The translations under genes and the position numbers were made by a program. The notes below the pieces were generated by a model. It saw only the letters and a program-made list of their open reading frames with translations, was not told the origin of the DNA and did no database searches. A stretch of 64,000 nt of DNA from positions 3,907,501 to 3,971,500 of the forward strand of contig NZ_CP036515.1 in NCBI RefSeq assembly GCF_004323635.1. The letters are read 5' to 3'. This document shows, piece by piece, positions 19,638-29,085 of the stretch; position 1 is the stretch's first letter; each line of letters opens with the position of its first letter. This DNA comes from Lichenihabitans psoromatis. Lineage in GTDB: Bacteria; Pseudomonadota; Alphaproteobacteria; Rhizobiales; Beijerinckiaceae.

Positions 19638-21044
19638 TCAGTATTTCTTGCGCTTGTCGTAGGGATTATCACCCTGCCGGAGCGAAAGGCGAATCGGAAC
19701 ACCCGGCAAATCAAAGGCTTGCCTCAGTCCGTTCATCAAAAATCGCTGATAGGACGTCGGCAGATCCTTCAACTGATTGCCAAACAAAACGAAGCTCGGT
19801 GGGCGGGCCTTCGGCTGCGTCATATAACGAAGCTTAATCCGTCGACCGCTGACAGCAGGCGGCGGTGTCGTGTCGATCGTGGCCGTCAGCCAACGGTTGA
19901 GCTTCCCGGTCGAGATCCGCTTGTTCCAAACCTCGTGGACCTTCACGACGGCTTCGAGCAGTTTGTCGATCCCTTGCCCGTTCAAGCCTGAAACCGGAAT
20001 GACCGGCGTTCCCCGAACCTGCGGCAGCAGCCGGTCGGCTTCCTCACGCAACTCGGACAGCTTGGCACCGCGCGACTCGATGAGATCCCACTTGTTGAGG
20101 CCGATCACGAGGCCCCGCCCCTCGCGTTCGATCAGATCGACGATCGTCAGATCCTGCTTCTCGAACGGGATCGTTGCGTCGAGCAGCACGATGACGACTT
20201 CGGCAAATCGAGCGGCCCGCAGCGCATCCGCGACCGCGAGCTTCTCGAGTTTGTCGTCGATGCGCGCCCGCTTCCGCAAGCCTGCCGTATCGAAGATCTT
20301 GATCTTGCGACCACGCCACTCGTAATCGAGGCCGATCGCGTCTCGCGTGATGCCCGGCTCCGGGCCGGTCAGCAGACGGTCCTCACCAAGGATCCGATTG
20401 AGCAGCGTCGACTTTCCGGCATTGGGTCGTCCGAGGACCGCGATGTTGAGCGGCTTCGACAGGTCGAGTTCAGTCCCATCCTCTTCGTCATCAAATTCGG
20501 GACGTTGCGTCGCGTCTTCGATTTTCTCCGGCTCGATGGCGGTCGCCTCCGGCAGGGCCTGCAGGAGACGGTCATAGAGTTCGGCGAACCCATCGCCATG
20601 TTCGGCCGACAAGGCCACAGGGTCGCCGAGGCCGAGATCGAACGCCTCATAGGCGCCGGCCGTCCCGGCTTTGCCCTCGGCCTTGTTGGCGATGAGGATC
20701 AGCGGCTTGTCGGCGCGGCGCACCAGGGCGGCAAAGTGCCGATCGACCGGAGTCAGGCCGACACGCGCGTCGATCATGAAGAAGATCGCGTCGGCATCGA
20801 TGACAGCCGCTTCGGTCTGCGCGCGCATCCGGCCCGTCAAGCTGGTCACCTCGCTCTCTTCAAGCCCCGCCGTGTCGATGATGGTGAAACGAAGATCGCC
20901 GAGCCGTGCCTCACCCTCGCGCCGGTCGCGCGTCACGCCGGGCTGATCGTCGACGAGCGCGAGCTTCTTGCCCACGAGCCTGTTGAACAGGGTCGACTTG
21001 CCGACGTTCGGACGCCCAATAATGGCGATCGAAAAGTTCATCAT
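19638..21044 (-). CDS. der: ribosome-assembly GTPase Der (EngA)
   Basis: A double-Era GTPase of 468 residues needed for 50S subunit maturation. Two complete G domains are visible: GRPNVGKST from residue 10 and GRPNAGKST from residue 205, each with DTAGL (G3) and an NKxD-like motif (the second is NKWD; the first reads NKAE). A C-terminal KH-like domain ends in the basic tail NPYDKRKKY. The first ATG overlaps the stop of the upstream TPR gene (ATGA, 21041-21044), so the two are coupled. Confidence 0.96.
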   Translation of the reverse strand: MMNFSIAIIGRPNVGKSTLFNRLVGKKLALVDDQPGVTRDRREGEARLGDLRFTIIDTAGLEESEVTSLTGRMRAQTEAAVIDADAIFFMIDARVGLTPVDRHFAALVRRADKPLILIANKAEGKAGTAGAYEAFDLGLGDPVALSAEHGDGFAELYDRLLQALPEATAIEPEKIEDATQRPEFDDEEDGTELDLSKPLNIAVLGRPNAGKSTLLNRILGEDRLLTGPEPGITRDAIGLDYEWRGRKIKIFDTAGLRKRARIDDKLEKLAVADALRAARFAEVVIVLLDATIPFEKQDLTIVDLIEREGRGLVIGLNKWDLIESRGAKLSELREEADRLLPQVRGTPVIPVSGLNGQGIDKLLEAVVKVHEVWNKRISTGKLNRWLTATIDTTPPPAVSGRRIKLRYMTQPKARPPSFVLFGNQLKDLPTSYQRFLMNGLRQAFDLPGVPIRLSLRQGDNPYDKRKKY

Positions 21045-21889
21045 TTGGCGGTGCCGTCAGTTGGCGGCGTGGCTGGAGCAACAGCGTCGGGCGCAGGAGG
21101 GGTGATCGGAGAAACAGATGCGGCCGGGGCTGCGACCGGCGCATCGGGGGTGGCCGGCGCTTCGACGGCTGGCGTCGTCGCGGTTGGTGGAGCGACCACG
21201 GGCGTGGCAGGAACCACTGGGGCGGTCTCAGCCGTCTTGTCGGCTCCGCCCGCCCGAACCAGACCCAGCATCGCCTCGGCGCGCTGACGCAAAGCGGCCG
21301 TCGTGGTCGGATCTGTCTCGATCGCGTCGAGCGCGCGGCCGGCGTCATCCGACTGGCCCGCCTTCAAGGCCGCGATGGCCAGCAGTTCACGCGCGCTGTT
21401 GCGATAGCCGTTATTCGCATCGGCGAGCGGGTCGAGCCGCTTCTTGATGTCGGCGTAGCCTTCTTGATCGAGCAACAGCAAGGCGGCGCGGAGGCGCGCG
21501 AGATCCCGCAGCGACGCATCGACGGATCCATCGGCCGCGATCGCATCGAAGGCCTGCGCTCCCGCCGTCGCATCGGTCTGGCCGGTTTCCGCCGCGAGCC
21601 GAAACCGAGCCAGCAGCTTGTAGCCCGGGGTACCATCCTTGACGACGGCGTCGAGCGCTGCTTTCGCCTCCACCGCCTTACCGGCGCGTGTCAGATCGAG
21701 CGCATCGAGATATTGCCCCCCGGACACCTGCGCTTGGCGTGTCGTGAAGTAGAGATTCGCGCGCCACGCGCCGACGACCCCGAGCACGAGCACCACAATC
21801 GCGAGGATGACGATCCAGTAGCGTTCCAGAAAGCGCCGGAACTGGTCCTGACGGACCTCCTCGTTAACCTCACGAATGAATTCGGACAT
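21041..21889 (-). CDS. membrane-anchored tetratricopeptide-like protein (YfgM/TPR_21-like)
   Basis: A 282-residue protein with a cytoplasmic N-terminus ([20 protein letters not shown]), one membrane helix at about 25-42, a helical-repeat domain to about residue 215, and a low-complexity Ala/Pro/Thr/Val tail. The architecture matches YfgM-like proteins that associate with the SecYEG translocon in enterobacteria; the exact role here is not shown. The frame extends upstream to 22030, but ATG 21889 gives the family N-terminus. Coupling to der by a four-base overlap is typical of alphaproteobacteria. Confidence 0.8.
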   Translation of the reverse strand: MSEFIREVNEEVRQDQFRRFLERYWIVILAIVVLVLGVVGAWRANLYFTTRQAQVSGGQYLDALDLTRAGKAVEAKAALDAVVKDGTPGYKLLARFRLAAETGQTDATAGAQAFDAIAADGSVDASLRDLARLRAALLLLDQEGYADIKKRLDPLADANNGYRNSARELLAIAALKAGQSDDAGRALDAIETDPTTTAALRQRAEAMLGLVRAGGADKTAETAPVVPATPVVAPPTATTPAVEAPATPDAPVAAPAASVSPITPPAPDAVAPATPPTDGTAK

Positions 21890-22039
21890 AGGGAACTCTG
21901 GGCCGGTCACTGAAACGACGATGTCCGGGCGGCAGGCCCCCGCACCGGACAATCTCGCCGCATAACACGTCGCGGCATGGGAAGCGAGCGCATGGAAGGC
22001 GAGCCGCCCCACTCGCCTCCGGTCTATCAAAAGACCAGC

Positions 22040-24457
22040 TTAGTAGAGGCCGCCCGTTCCGCTCCCGACTGCGCGATCCGCGTCAGGTTCCGCGACAGCG
22101 GCACCCTTCGGCGAATTGTCGCCAATGACCGAATAGCTGTCGGGCGGAGCGGTCCCTGGTTTAAAGGCTTCGAGAATCGAGCCCTGCCCGCTGCCGCGCA
22201 TGCCGCTTTTATAATCGACCGAGATCAGCTTGATGCCGGGCGGGACGCGGAATGGCACGTCGGGCTTGCCCTGCAAAGCCATCCGCATGAAGTCGCGGAA
22301 GACCGGGGCCGCATATTGCGCCGCGTAAGCGGTTGCGCCCAGCGACTTCGGCTGATCGTAACCGAGGTAAAGCCCAACCGCGAGGTCGGTCGAATAACCC
22401 ACGAACCACACGTCTTTCGCGTCGTTGGTGGTCCCGGTCTTGCCCGCGAGATGGCGGCCGAGTTCCTTCACGGCCTGACCAGTGCCGCGCGTGATGACGC
22501 CTTCGAGGATCGAGGTGATCTGATAGGCCGTCAGCGGATCGAGAACCTGCTCGCGCTTGTCGACGAGACGCGGCTCGGGCTGATCGGACCATTTCTCGGC
22601 ATCACACCCTTCGCAAACCCGCTCGTCGTGCCGATAGATCGTATGGCCCCAGCGATCCTGGATGCGGTCGATCAGCGTCGGCTTGATGCGCTTGCCGCCG
22701 TTGGCCAGCATCGAATAGCCGGTCACCATCCGCAGCACCGTCGTCTCGCCCGCGCCGAGCGACATCGACAGAACCGGAAGCATCTCGTCGTAGATACCAA
22801 AGCGCTTGGCATATTCGACGATCAGCGGCATGCCGATGTCCTTGGCAAGCCGAACCGTCATCAGGTTGCGCGAGTGTTCGACGCCATACCGCAGCGTATG
22901 CGGACCAGAGCCCATATCGTCGTCGTTGGCAGGACGCCACATGCCGAGGCCGGGACCCTGATCGATTTCGATCGGACCGTCCATGACAACGGAGGACGGC
23001 GTATACCCGTTATCGAGCGCGGTCGCGTAAACGAACGGTTTGAAGGACGAGCCCGGCTGGCGAAGCCCCTGCGTAGCGCGATTGAACTCCGATTGATCGA
23101 ACGAGAAGCCGCCCACCATGGCGAAGACACGGCCGGTATAGGGGTCCATCGCGACGATCGCGCCGGAAATCTCCGGCACCTGCCGCAACCGATACTGGCC
23201 GGGTTTGCCGTCGACCGGCTCGACATAGACGATATCGCCCGTCGACAGCAGTGACTTGACGGTTTTGCGGCCCGTCCAGCGGATCCCGTCCAGCGGCACC
23301 TGTCCCGTATCGCGGTCGGCCGCGACATCGCCGGCCTTGTCGCGTGGCGGTTGGAGGCCGATGCGAGCCGAGGCGTCGTTGCTGTCCAGCACGATGGCGA
23401 GACGCCACGGTTGCACGTCGCCGAGAGGCGGCACCTCCGAGACCGTCAAGCCCCAGTCGCTCCCGAGATCGACATGCCGGATCGCCCCGCGCCATCCGCG
23501 CGATTCGTCGTAGCGGACGAGCCCATCGACCAGCGCCTTGCGGGCCATGACCTGCATCTTGGGATCGAGCGTGGTGCGGACCGACAAACCGCCGTCATAC
23601 AGCTTCTTCTCGCCGTAGCGCTCGCTCAATTCGCGGCGCACCTCTTCGGCGAAATAGCCAGCCGCATAGGTATTGGGCGACAACACGCGTGGGTTGACGC
23701 CGAGTGGATCCAACTTGGCCTTGTCGCCATCGGCACGCGTGACGTAGCCATTCTCGACCATGCGGTCGATGACCCAGTTGCGGCGCGCCAAAGCGGCATC
23801 ACGGTGCAGGAACGGCTGGTAATTGTTCGGGCCCTTGGGCAACGCGGCCATATAGGCGGCCTCCGAAATCGACAGCTCGTGCACCGATTTGTCGAAATAG
23901 TTCAGGGCTGCGGCCGCGATGCCGTAGTTGCCGAGGCCGAGATAGATCTCATTGAGATAAAGCTCGAGGATCTTCTCCTTCGGGTAGGCGGACTCGATTC
24001 GGAACGCCAGCAAGGCCTCCTTGATCTTGCGATCAAAGCTGCGTTCGTTCGTCAGGAGGAAGTTCTTGGCCACCTGCTGCGTGATGGTGGAGGCACCCTG
24101 CACGCGCTTGTTGCCTTCGAGCAGCACCATCAAGGCGCGGCCAATGCCCTCGGGATCGACGCCATTGTGACTATAGAAATTCTTGTCCTCGGCCGACAGG
24201 AACGCCTGCTTGACCAAAGGCGGAATCGCGGTCGACGGCAGATACAGCCGCCGCTCGCGTGCATATTCGGCCAAGAGGCTGCCATCGTTGGCATGAACGC
24301 GGGTCATCACCGGCGGCTCATAATTTTTTAGCTGCGTATAGTCCGGGAGATCCTGTTCGTATTTCCAGATCAGCAGGCCAGTCGCCGCGGCGCCGATGAC
24401 GAACACCAATGCACCGGTCGCAAATACGAAACCCAGGAAACGGGCGATTAGCCGCAT
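22040..24457 (-). CDS. mrcA: class A penicillin-binding protein 1A
   Basis: A bifunctional peptidoglycan synthase of 805 residues anchored by an N-terminal membrane helix (about 7-31). The glycosyltransferase domain has the catalytic Glu90 in SAEDKNFYSHNGVDPEG and the STITQQVAKN motif. The transpeptidase domain has the nucleophile Ser470 in GSSFKPF, an SRN motif (VEHSRNLM) and KTGTT. An intervening OB-like segment is typical of PBP1A. In many Rhizobiales mrcA lies next to the amidase and rne genes; here a P450-acyltransferase pair is inserted between them. Confidence 0.95.
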   Translation of the reverse strand: MRLIARFLGFVFATGALVFVIGAAATGLLIWKYEQDLPDYTQLKNYEPPVMTRVHANDGSLLAEYARERRLYLPSTAIPPLVKQAFLSAEDKNFYSHNGVDPEGIGRALMVLLEGNKRVQGASTITQQVAKNFLLTNERSFDRKIKEALLAFRIESAYPKEKILELYLNEIYLGLGNYGIAAAALNYFDKSVHELSISEAAYMAALPKGPNNYQPFLHRDAALARRNWVIDRMVENGYVTRADGDKAKLDPLGVNPRVLSPNTYAAGYFAEEVRRELSERYGEKKLYDGGLSVRTTLDPKMQVMARKALVDGLVRYDESRGWRGAIRHVDLGSDWGLTVSEVPPLGDVQPWRLAIVLDSNDASARIGLQPPRDKAGDVAADRDTGQVPLDGIRWTGRKTVKSLLSTGDIVYVEPVDGKPGQYRLRQVPEISGAIVAMDPYTGRVFAMVGGFSFDQSEFNRATQGLRQPGSSFKPFVYATALDNGYTPSSVVMDGPIEIDQGPGLGMWRPANDDDMGSGPHTLRYGVEHSRNLMTVRLAKDIGMPLIVEYAKRFGIYDEMLPVLSMSLGAGETTVLRMVTGYSMLANGGKRIKPTLIDRIQDRWGHTIYRHDERVCEGCDAEKWSDQPEPRLVDKREQVLDPLTAYQITSILEGVITRGTGQAVKELGRHLAGKTGTTNDAKDVWFVGYSTDLAVGLYLGYDQPKSLGATAYAAQYAAPVFRDFMRMALQGKPDVPFRVPPGIKLISVDYKSGMRGSGQGSILEAFKPGTAPPDSYSVIGDNSPKGAAVAEPDADRAVGSGTGGLY

Positions 24458-24629
24458 AAGGATAAGGCCTTCAACTGAGTGTTCGATCTGCCCGGGTAAC
24501 GCGGGTGCCGGGAATGAAGGCGCGGGCTTCAGACATTTTTTAACGTCTTGGCGATGGAGATAAGCTGCGGCAGTTTTATGGTGTCAATGCGGCTGATCCT
24601 CCAGCCACCCCGTCGCGGAGAGCCCGACC

Positions 24630-24643
24630 GGCCGGAACCGGCC
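24630..24643. other. GC-rich palindrome in the mrcA/P450 divergent region
   Basis: GGCCGGAACCGGCC is a perfect 6-bp inverted repeat around AA, about 90 bp before the P450 start and 170 bp before mrcA. No T-run follows on either strand. It could be a protein-binding site. Confidence 0.3.
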
Positions 24644-24731
24644 AATTGTGATATTTCAGCCACAGCTCTCCGCTTGGGGCTTCGGCGCTAGTCATCTAAG
24701 CTGTCCCCGCCTCAGGAGACGATACATCAGG

Positions 24732-26147
24732 ATGGCTGCCTATATTCCGCCCTACCCGCTTCGCCCGCAAAAGGCATTGCCGCCCCTGGCGCTGTTGCGC
24801 CTGGCGCGCCGCAATCTTCTCGCCATTTGGCCGGAGGAAACGTTTTCCAAGACCATCTTCGGGCACCGCTTGTTCCGACGCGGCGTCATCGTGGTCAACA
24901 GCCCCGAGACCGTCAAGCAGACGTTCGTCGACGGGGCGGCCGCCTATGAGAAGAAGTCGCCGCAGCAGCGGAATGCCCTGAAACCGCTCATCGGCGACGG
25001 CTTGTTCATCAGCGACGGGGAGATCTGGCGCAACCGTCGCAAGGTCGTGGCGCCCGTGACCCACATTTCGCGACTGCCCGAACTCACCGAAGGCATCAGC
25101 GCCGGCGCCGGCGCCCATCTCGCCTCTTGGAAAGCGCTGCCCGAAGGCGCCGAGATCGACGCGCTGGCCGACATGGCTCATCTCACGGCCGGCATCATCT
25201 GCGCCACCATCTTCGGTCGCAAACTTGGCACGAAAGCCGCCGAAACGATCGTGTCGGCCTTCAGCGTCTACCAGAAGCTCATCAACCAGATGGACGTGTT
25301 GTCGCTAATCGGCGTGCCGGATTTCCTGCCCCGCTTTCAGGGCTTCCGCATCCGGGCGGCGGCACGGCGGATCCATACGGTTCTTGACGGGCTGATCGAC
25401 TCGATCCTTGCCGATAAGAACGCGTCCGAGACCTCGTTGCTGCGGTCCATGTCGCAGACCAAAATGGGCGATACCGGGACCGCCATGGACCATCGGGCGT
25501 TTCGCGACGAAGCGGCGGTGTTGTTCATGGCCGGGCACGAAACCACCGCCAATACGCTGGCCTGGGCCTGGTTTCTGCTGTCGCAGGATCCAGAGACCGA
25601 GCGTCGCCTGCACGCGGAGGTCGATGCGGTGCTGGGCGAGGGCCCGGCGCAATTCGCCGATTTCGCCAAGCTTCCCTTCAGCCGCGCCATCATCGAGGAG
25701 ACGTTGCGGCTCTACCCTCCGGTTCCGCTGCAGGCCCGCACCGCCGCCGAAGATCAGACCGTTGGCGGTCGCAGCGTCAAGAAGGGCGACCTCGTCATCC
25801 TCAACGCCTGGCTGCTGCATCGGCACAAGTCGCTGTGGGATCAGCCGGACACCTTCCTGCCCGACCGGTTTATGCCCGGCGGATCCGGGATCCCCTCGCG
25901 TTATGCCTATGTGCCGTTCAGCATCGGTCCGCGCGTCTGCACGGGGGCCGCATTCGGCCTGACGGAGGCGGTACTGTGCCTCGCAACCCTGGCGCGGCAC
26001 GTGCGGCTGCGCCTCAAACCAGATTGGGTCGTGGAACCTGTGTGCCGGCTCAGCTTGCGACCGGGCGAGCGCCTGCCGATGCTGATCGAACATCGGCGAG
26101 CCGCTGTCGCCGCAGTGGCCGAAGACGTCGCCGAGACGCTTCCGTGA
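24732..26147 (+). CDS. cytochrome P450
   Basis: A stand-alone heme monooxygenase of 471 residues with no signal peptide and no fused reductase. The I-helix oxygen-activation motif AGHETT is at 267-272, the K-helix ExxR is Glu323-Arg326 (ETLRLYPP), and the heme loop FSIGPRVCTG carries the cysteine ligand Cys403. All key residues are intact, so it should be active if supplied by a ferredoxin and reductase, which are not encoded nearby. Its TGA shares GTGA with the start of the acyltransferase at 26144, so the two are translationally coupled. The substrate is unknown; the partner suggests a lipid or fatty-acyl substrate (inference). Confidence 0.93.
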   Translation: MAAYIPPYPLRPQKALPPLALLRLARRNLLAIWPEETFSKTIFGHRLFRRGVIVVNSPETVKQTFVDGAAAYEKKSPQQRNALKPLIGDGLFISDGEIWRNRRKVVAPVTHISRLPELTEGISAGAGAHLASWKALPEGAEIDALADMAHLTAGIICATIFGRKLGTKAAETIVSAFSVYQKLINQMDVLSLIGVPDFLPRFQGFRIRAAARRIHTVLDGLIDSILADKNASETSLLRSMSQTKMGDTGTAMDHRAFRDEAAVLFMAGHETTANTLAWAWFLLSQDPETERRLHAEVDAVLGEGPAQFADFAKLPFSRAIIEETLRLYPPVPLQARTAAEDQTVGGRSVKKGDLVILNAWLLHRHKSLWDQPDTFLPDRFMPGGSGIPSRYAYVPFSIGPRVCTGAAFGLTEAVLCLATLARHVRLRLKPDWVVEPVCRLSLRPGERLPMLIEHRRAAVAAVAEDVAETLP

Positions 26148-27028
26148 ACACCGCCGATCGCATCGATTGGACGCTTCATCTCGCGATGAGCAAGATGCCG
26201 ATCAGCCTTTGTTCGAGCCTCGGCGCGAGGCTGGGCTTCGCGATGGGCAAACGCAAACACCCGCTTGAACATCAACGGGCCGTAGCGCTTTTTCGGCGTC
26301 TCCGGCCCGATCTAGCGGCAGACCCCGGTGCCTATGATGCCATGGCGGACCGCCTGTGGGCCAATATCGGCCGCACCTTCGCCGAATTTGCGGTCAGTCA
26401 TCGCATCCTCCGGAGCGGGCGCGTGACGATCGACAATCGCGACCGGCTCGATGCCACGCTTTCGGCCGGGAGGCCCATCGTCGCCATCTTTCCCCATCTG
26501 GGCAACTGGGAGCTGACCGAGATGCAGATCGGCTTCTATGCCCCTCACCGCGGCGCCGTGATCGTCGCGCCGCCCGCCAGCGCGGCTCGCGCCGCGATCG
26601 CGCATCGGGTCCGAAGCCAGGCTCCGGCGGAACTCCTGCCAACGTCACGCACCGTCTGGCGCAAAGCGATGGAGCGGCTTCGTCGGCCGGATGGCATTCT
26701 GATGGTGGCGGTCGACGACTATGCGAATGGTCGGGTGGGAGCGCCCGCTTTTGGCGCGCCGCCCCGTCTCGACGGCAATCTCGCCAAGGCGGTACGCTTG
26801 GCCATGATGCACGATGCGATCATCATGCCGTTTCACAACGAGCGGGTGGCCGGCTCACGCTTCATGACCCGGATCCTGCCGACCTTCATGCTCGACGGTT
26901 CGGCCGACGATGCCGGAGCCGTCCTGGCCGGGATCCAGCAGATCGACGCAGTCATGACCGAGCCGATCCTTCGCCTGTTAGATCAATGGTATATGGCGAT
27001 CTCTTACCCTCAGCCGACACCGTCTTGA
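26144..27028 (+). CDS. LpxL/HtrB-like lysophospholipid acyltransferase, coupled to the P450
   Basis: A 294-residue membrane-associated acyltransferase. The HX4E catalytic motif is HLGNWE (His118-Glu123), with the upstream family block LWANIGRTFAEF and SGRVTIDN. LpxL-family enzymes acylate lipid A precursors or related glycolipids using acyl-ACP or acyl-CoA. The GTG start lies in the last codons of the P450 (GTGA overlap). A related protein is encoded at 48877-49749, so this is one of two paralogues in the window. Whether it acts on lipid A, on an aminolipid or on another acceptor cannot be told. Confidence 0.87.
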   Translation: MNTADRIDWTLHLAMSKMPISLCSSLGARLGFAMGKRKHPLEHQRAVALFRRLRPDLAADPGAYDAMADRLWANIGRTFAEFAVSHRILRSGRVTIDNRDRLDATLSAGRPIVAIFPHLGNWELTEMQIGFYAPHRGAVIVAPPASAARAAIAHRVRSQAPAELLPTSRTVWRKAMERLRRPDGILMVAVDDYANGRVGAPAFGAPPRLDGNLAKAVRLAMMHDAIIMPFHNERVAGSRFMTRILPTFMLDGSADDAGAVLAGIQQIDAVMTEPILRLLDQWYMAISYPQPTPS

Positions 27029-27071
27029 CCATACGGCGACCGGCTCGTCGCGCCGGCCGTCTCATGTCTGC

Positions 27072-28469
27072 TCAATTCGTGGCGCGGGCCTCGTCGGCAT
27101 GCCCAGCCGTGCGCGTTGCTCCGGCCGGTGCCGCCGGTATCGCCGCCGTCCCGTTGCTCGTGGGATGCCGAGGCGCAAAGAAGCTGTCGATGGCGTTGAC
27201 GATCGATCCTGTCGCGCCGTCGCGCCATTCCGTCGAGGTCAGGTTTTTCACATCCTTGTCGCTCGACAGATAGCCGAGTTCGAGCAGCACCGAGGGCACA
27301 TCCGGCGCTTTCAACACCATGAAGCCCGCCGATCGCTCCGGGTTTTTGTTGAGGCGCGCGATCTTCTGCCAGTAACCGACCAGGGTTCGCTGGAAAAGAT
27401 GCGAATAGGTTCGGGTTTCACGCCGGGTCAGGTCGAAAAGAATGTCGTTGACGTCGGGCTTTTCCGGTTCGGCCTGAACCCCCGCCGCCTGATCCGATTG
27501 GTTCTCGGCATCCGCCACGCGCGCCGCCTCGGCGTCCGACGCTTTGTCGGAGGACGTATAGACCGTCGCGCCCGTGACGGAGCCGTTGACCGTCAGCGTG
27601 TCGGCATGAACCGAGACAAATAAGGCCGCATTGGAGTCGCGGGCGATCCGCACTCGATCGCCGAGACTGACGAAACTATCGTCAGTGCGCGTCAAGCGGA
27701 CCCGGTAGCGGCCGGTCGCCTTCAATTTATCGGCCAGCATCGTGCTGAAATCGAAGACGATGTTCTTCTCGACCACCCCATCGAGGCCGCTGGCACCGGG
27801 ATCGACGCCGCCATGGCCCGGATCGATCACGACGAGCGGCAGAGCCGTTGCGTCCGGCGCCTGGTCGGAGATGGTCGCCGTGCTGGCCGGTGGCGCGGGC
27901 GGCGCATCGATCATGACGGCTTTGTGGAACGTGCCGCGATCGACCTTGGCGAGTTCGATGACCATACGGGAGGGGTCGCCGCCCGCAATCGAGGTCGTGG
28001 CGAGCTTGGCCACGGTCGCTGGACCGGCGAGATCGATGACGATGCGGGATCGACCGGGAGCGAATAAGCCAAAGCGGAACGATCGGATCAGCGGATCACG
28101 ATCGGGCTTGAGATGTCCGGCGAGCGGATCGATTTGAAAATTGACCTCGGGCAAATCGATGATGACGCGATCCGGCGCCTCGAGCACGGTGGCGTTGGCC
28201 GTGACCGATGAGGAGAGATCGAGGCTGAGGCGCGTTGTGGCTCCAATCCTCTCGAGCTTGTAGCCGACCGCCATGGGCGGAGCATGCTCGGAAAGGTCCG
28301 GCGCGGTCCAACCCGGCCCTGGCATGAGGAGCAAACCAAGCATTGCCAGCATTGACGCAATCAGACGTCGGCCGATCCACGGCTGAGTCGAACGACTGAT
28401 CGAGATGTCGGTCAAACCTGCGTCCCTGCGTTGCTCGGCCACGAGGCGTTGCCCCATGCGCGGTGACAT
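27072..28469 (-). CDS. N-acetylmuramoyl-L-alanine amidase with AMIN domain (AmiC-like)
   Basis: A periplasmic zinc amidase that cleaves the stem peptide from peptidoglycan during daughter-cell separation; 465 residues. It has an unusually long N-terminal lead before the hydrophobic signal segment (LIASMLAMLGLLLMPGPG), so the true start may be a later codon. An AMIN domain (about 65-170) is followed by the Amidase_3 domain with zinc ligands in DPGHGG (His219), VEKN (Glu) and SVHAD (His). It is convergent with the acyltransferase and divergent from rne. The ami-mrcA-rne neighbourhood is common in this order. Confidence 0.9.
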   Translation of the reverse strand: MSPRMGQRLVAEQRRDAGLTDISISRSTQPWIGRRLIASMLAMLGLLLMPGPGWTAPDLSEHAPPMAVGYKLERIGATTRLSLDLSSSVTANATVLEAPDRVIIDLPEVNFQIDPLAGHLKPDRDPLIRSFRFGLFAPGRSRIVIDLAGPATVAKLATTSIAGGDPSRMVIELAKVDRGTFHKAVMIDAPPAPPASTATISDQAPDATALPLVVIDPGHGGVDPGASGLDGVVEKNIVFDFSTMLADKLKATGRYRVRLTRTDDSFVSLGDRVRIARDSNAALFVSVHADTLTVNGSVTGATVYTSSDKASDAEAARVADAENQSDQAAGVQAEPEKPDVNDILFDLTRRETRTYSHLFQRTLVGYWQKIARLNKNPERSAGFMVLKAPDVPSVLLELGYLSSDKDVKNLTSTEWRDGATGSIVNAIDSFFAPRHPTSNGTAAIPAAPAGATRTAGHADEARATN

Positions 28470-29085
28470 TCGTTTTAAAGCGATAAGGCCGGGTGGTTAA
28501 CGGGTCGTAACGGCGCGGAGCGCGGTTGCGATGGGTCGTTGCGGAAATGAGACAAGACCGGAACCTTGCCATTTCGACGTCAAGCTCCTAATGAGGGTCT
28601 GTCCTTGTACGGCGGTCAGCTGGCCCTGCATGAACCTGTACTTTGCCCCTCGGCAATCTTCCGCGGCTTGGTGCGTTTCGTTGTGCAGGCTTTGCGCGTG
28701 AAGCTCTTTAACGAGACTTTGCACTGACGTCAGTCCTGTTTCGCCGCTGGGATGTGGACGACACGATCTCGGTCCGACGATCGTGCTTCTATAGGTATGC
28801 GACAATGACTCGCCCTGTCCTGGGTCATCACGCCAAAGCTGATCAGTCGTCCGCCCACGTGCCATCGAGGATGCTGCGTAGCGGACGCCGAACGTCGTCC
28901 GTGACCGGTGCTTCCGCGCCCATCGATCCGTCGTCGCTTCTCTCTCGAGCGAGCGTCGGCGCGCCTCTTCTTCCCCATAACAGCAACATATGCCGGCACC
29001 CTGCCGCGTCTCGTCTTGCACCCTGGCTCATCGCCAGCGGCGACGACGGCGCGCGGGGTGCTTCGGCCAAACCATAGAGTTCGCC
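28470..29085 (+). promoter_or_regulatory. 616-bp leader and promoter region between the amidase gene and rne
   Basis: No convincing gene fits here; the open frames seen are out-of-frame products of GC-rich sequence. It holds a perfect 12-bp palindrome ACTGACGTCAGT (28723-28734) and a 7-bp hairpin CACGATC/GATCGTG (28762-28785). A long rne 5' leader is expected, because RNase E controls its own mRNA through leader structures in enterobacteria. That this region works the same way is inference. No clear -35/-10 pair was found. Confidence 0.5.
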
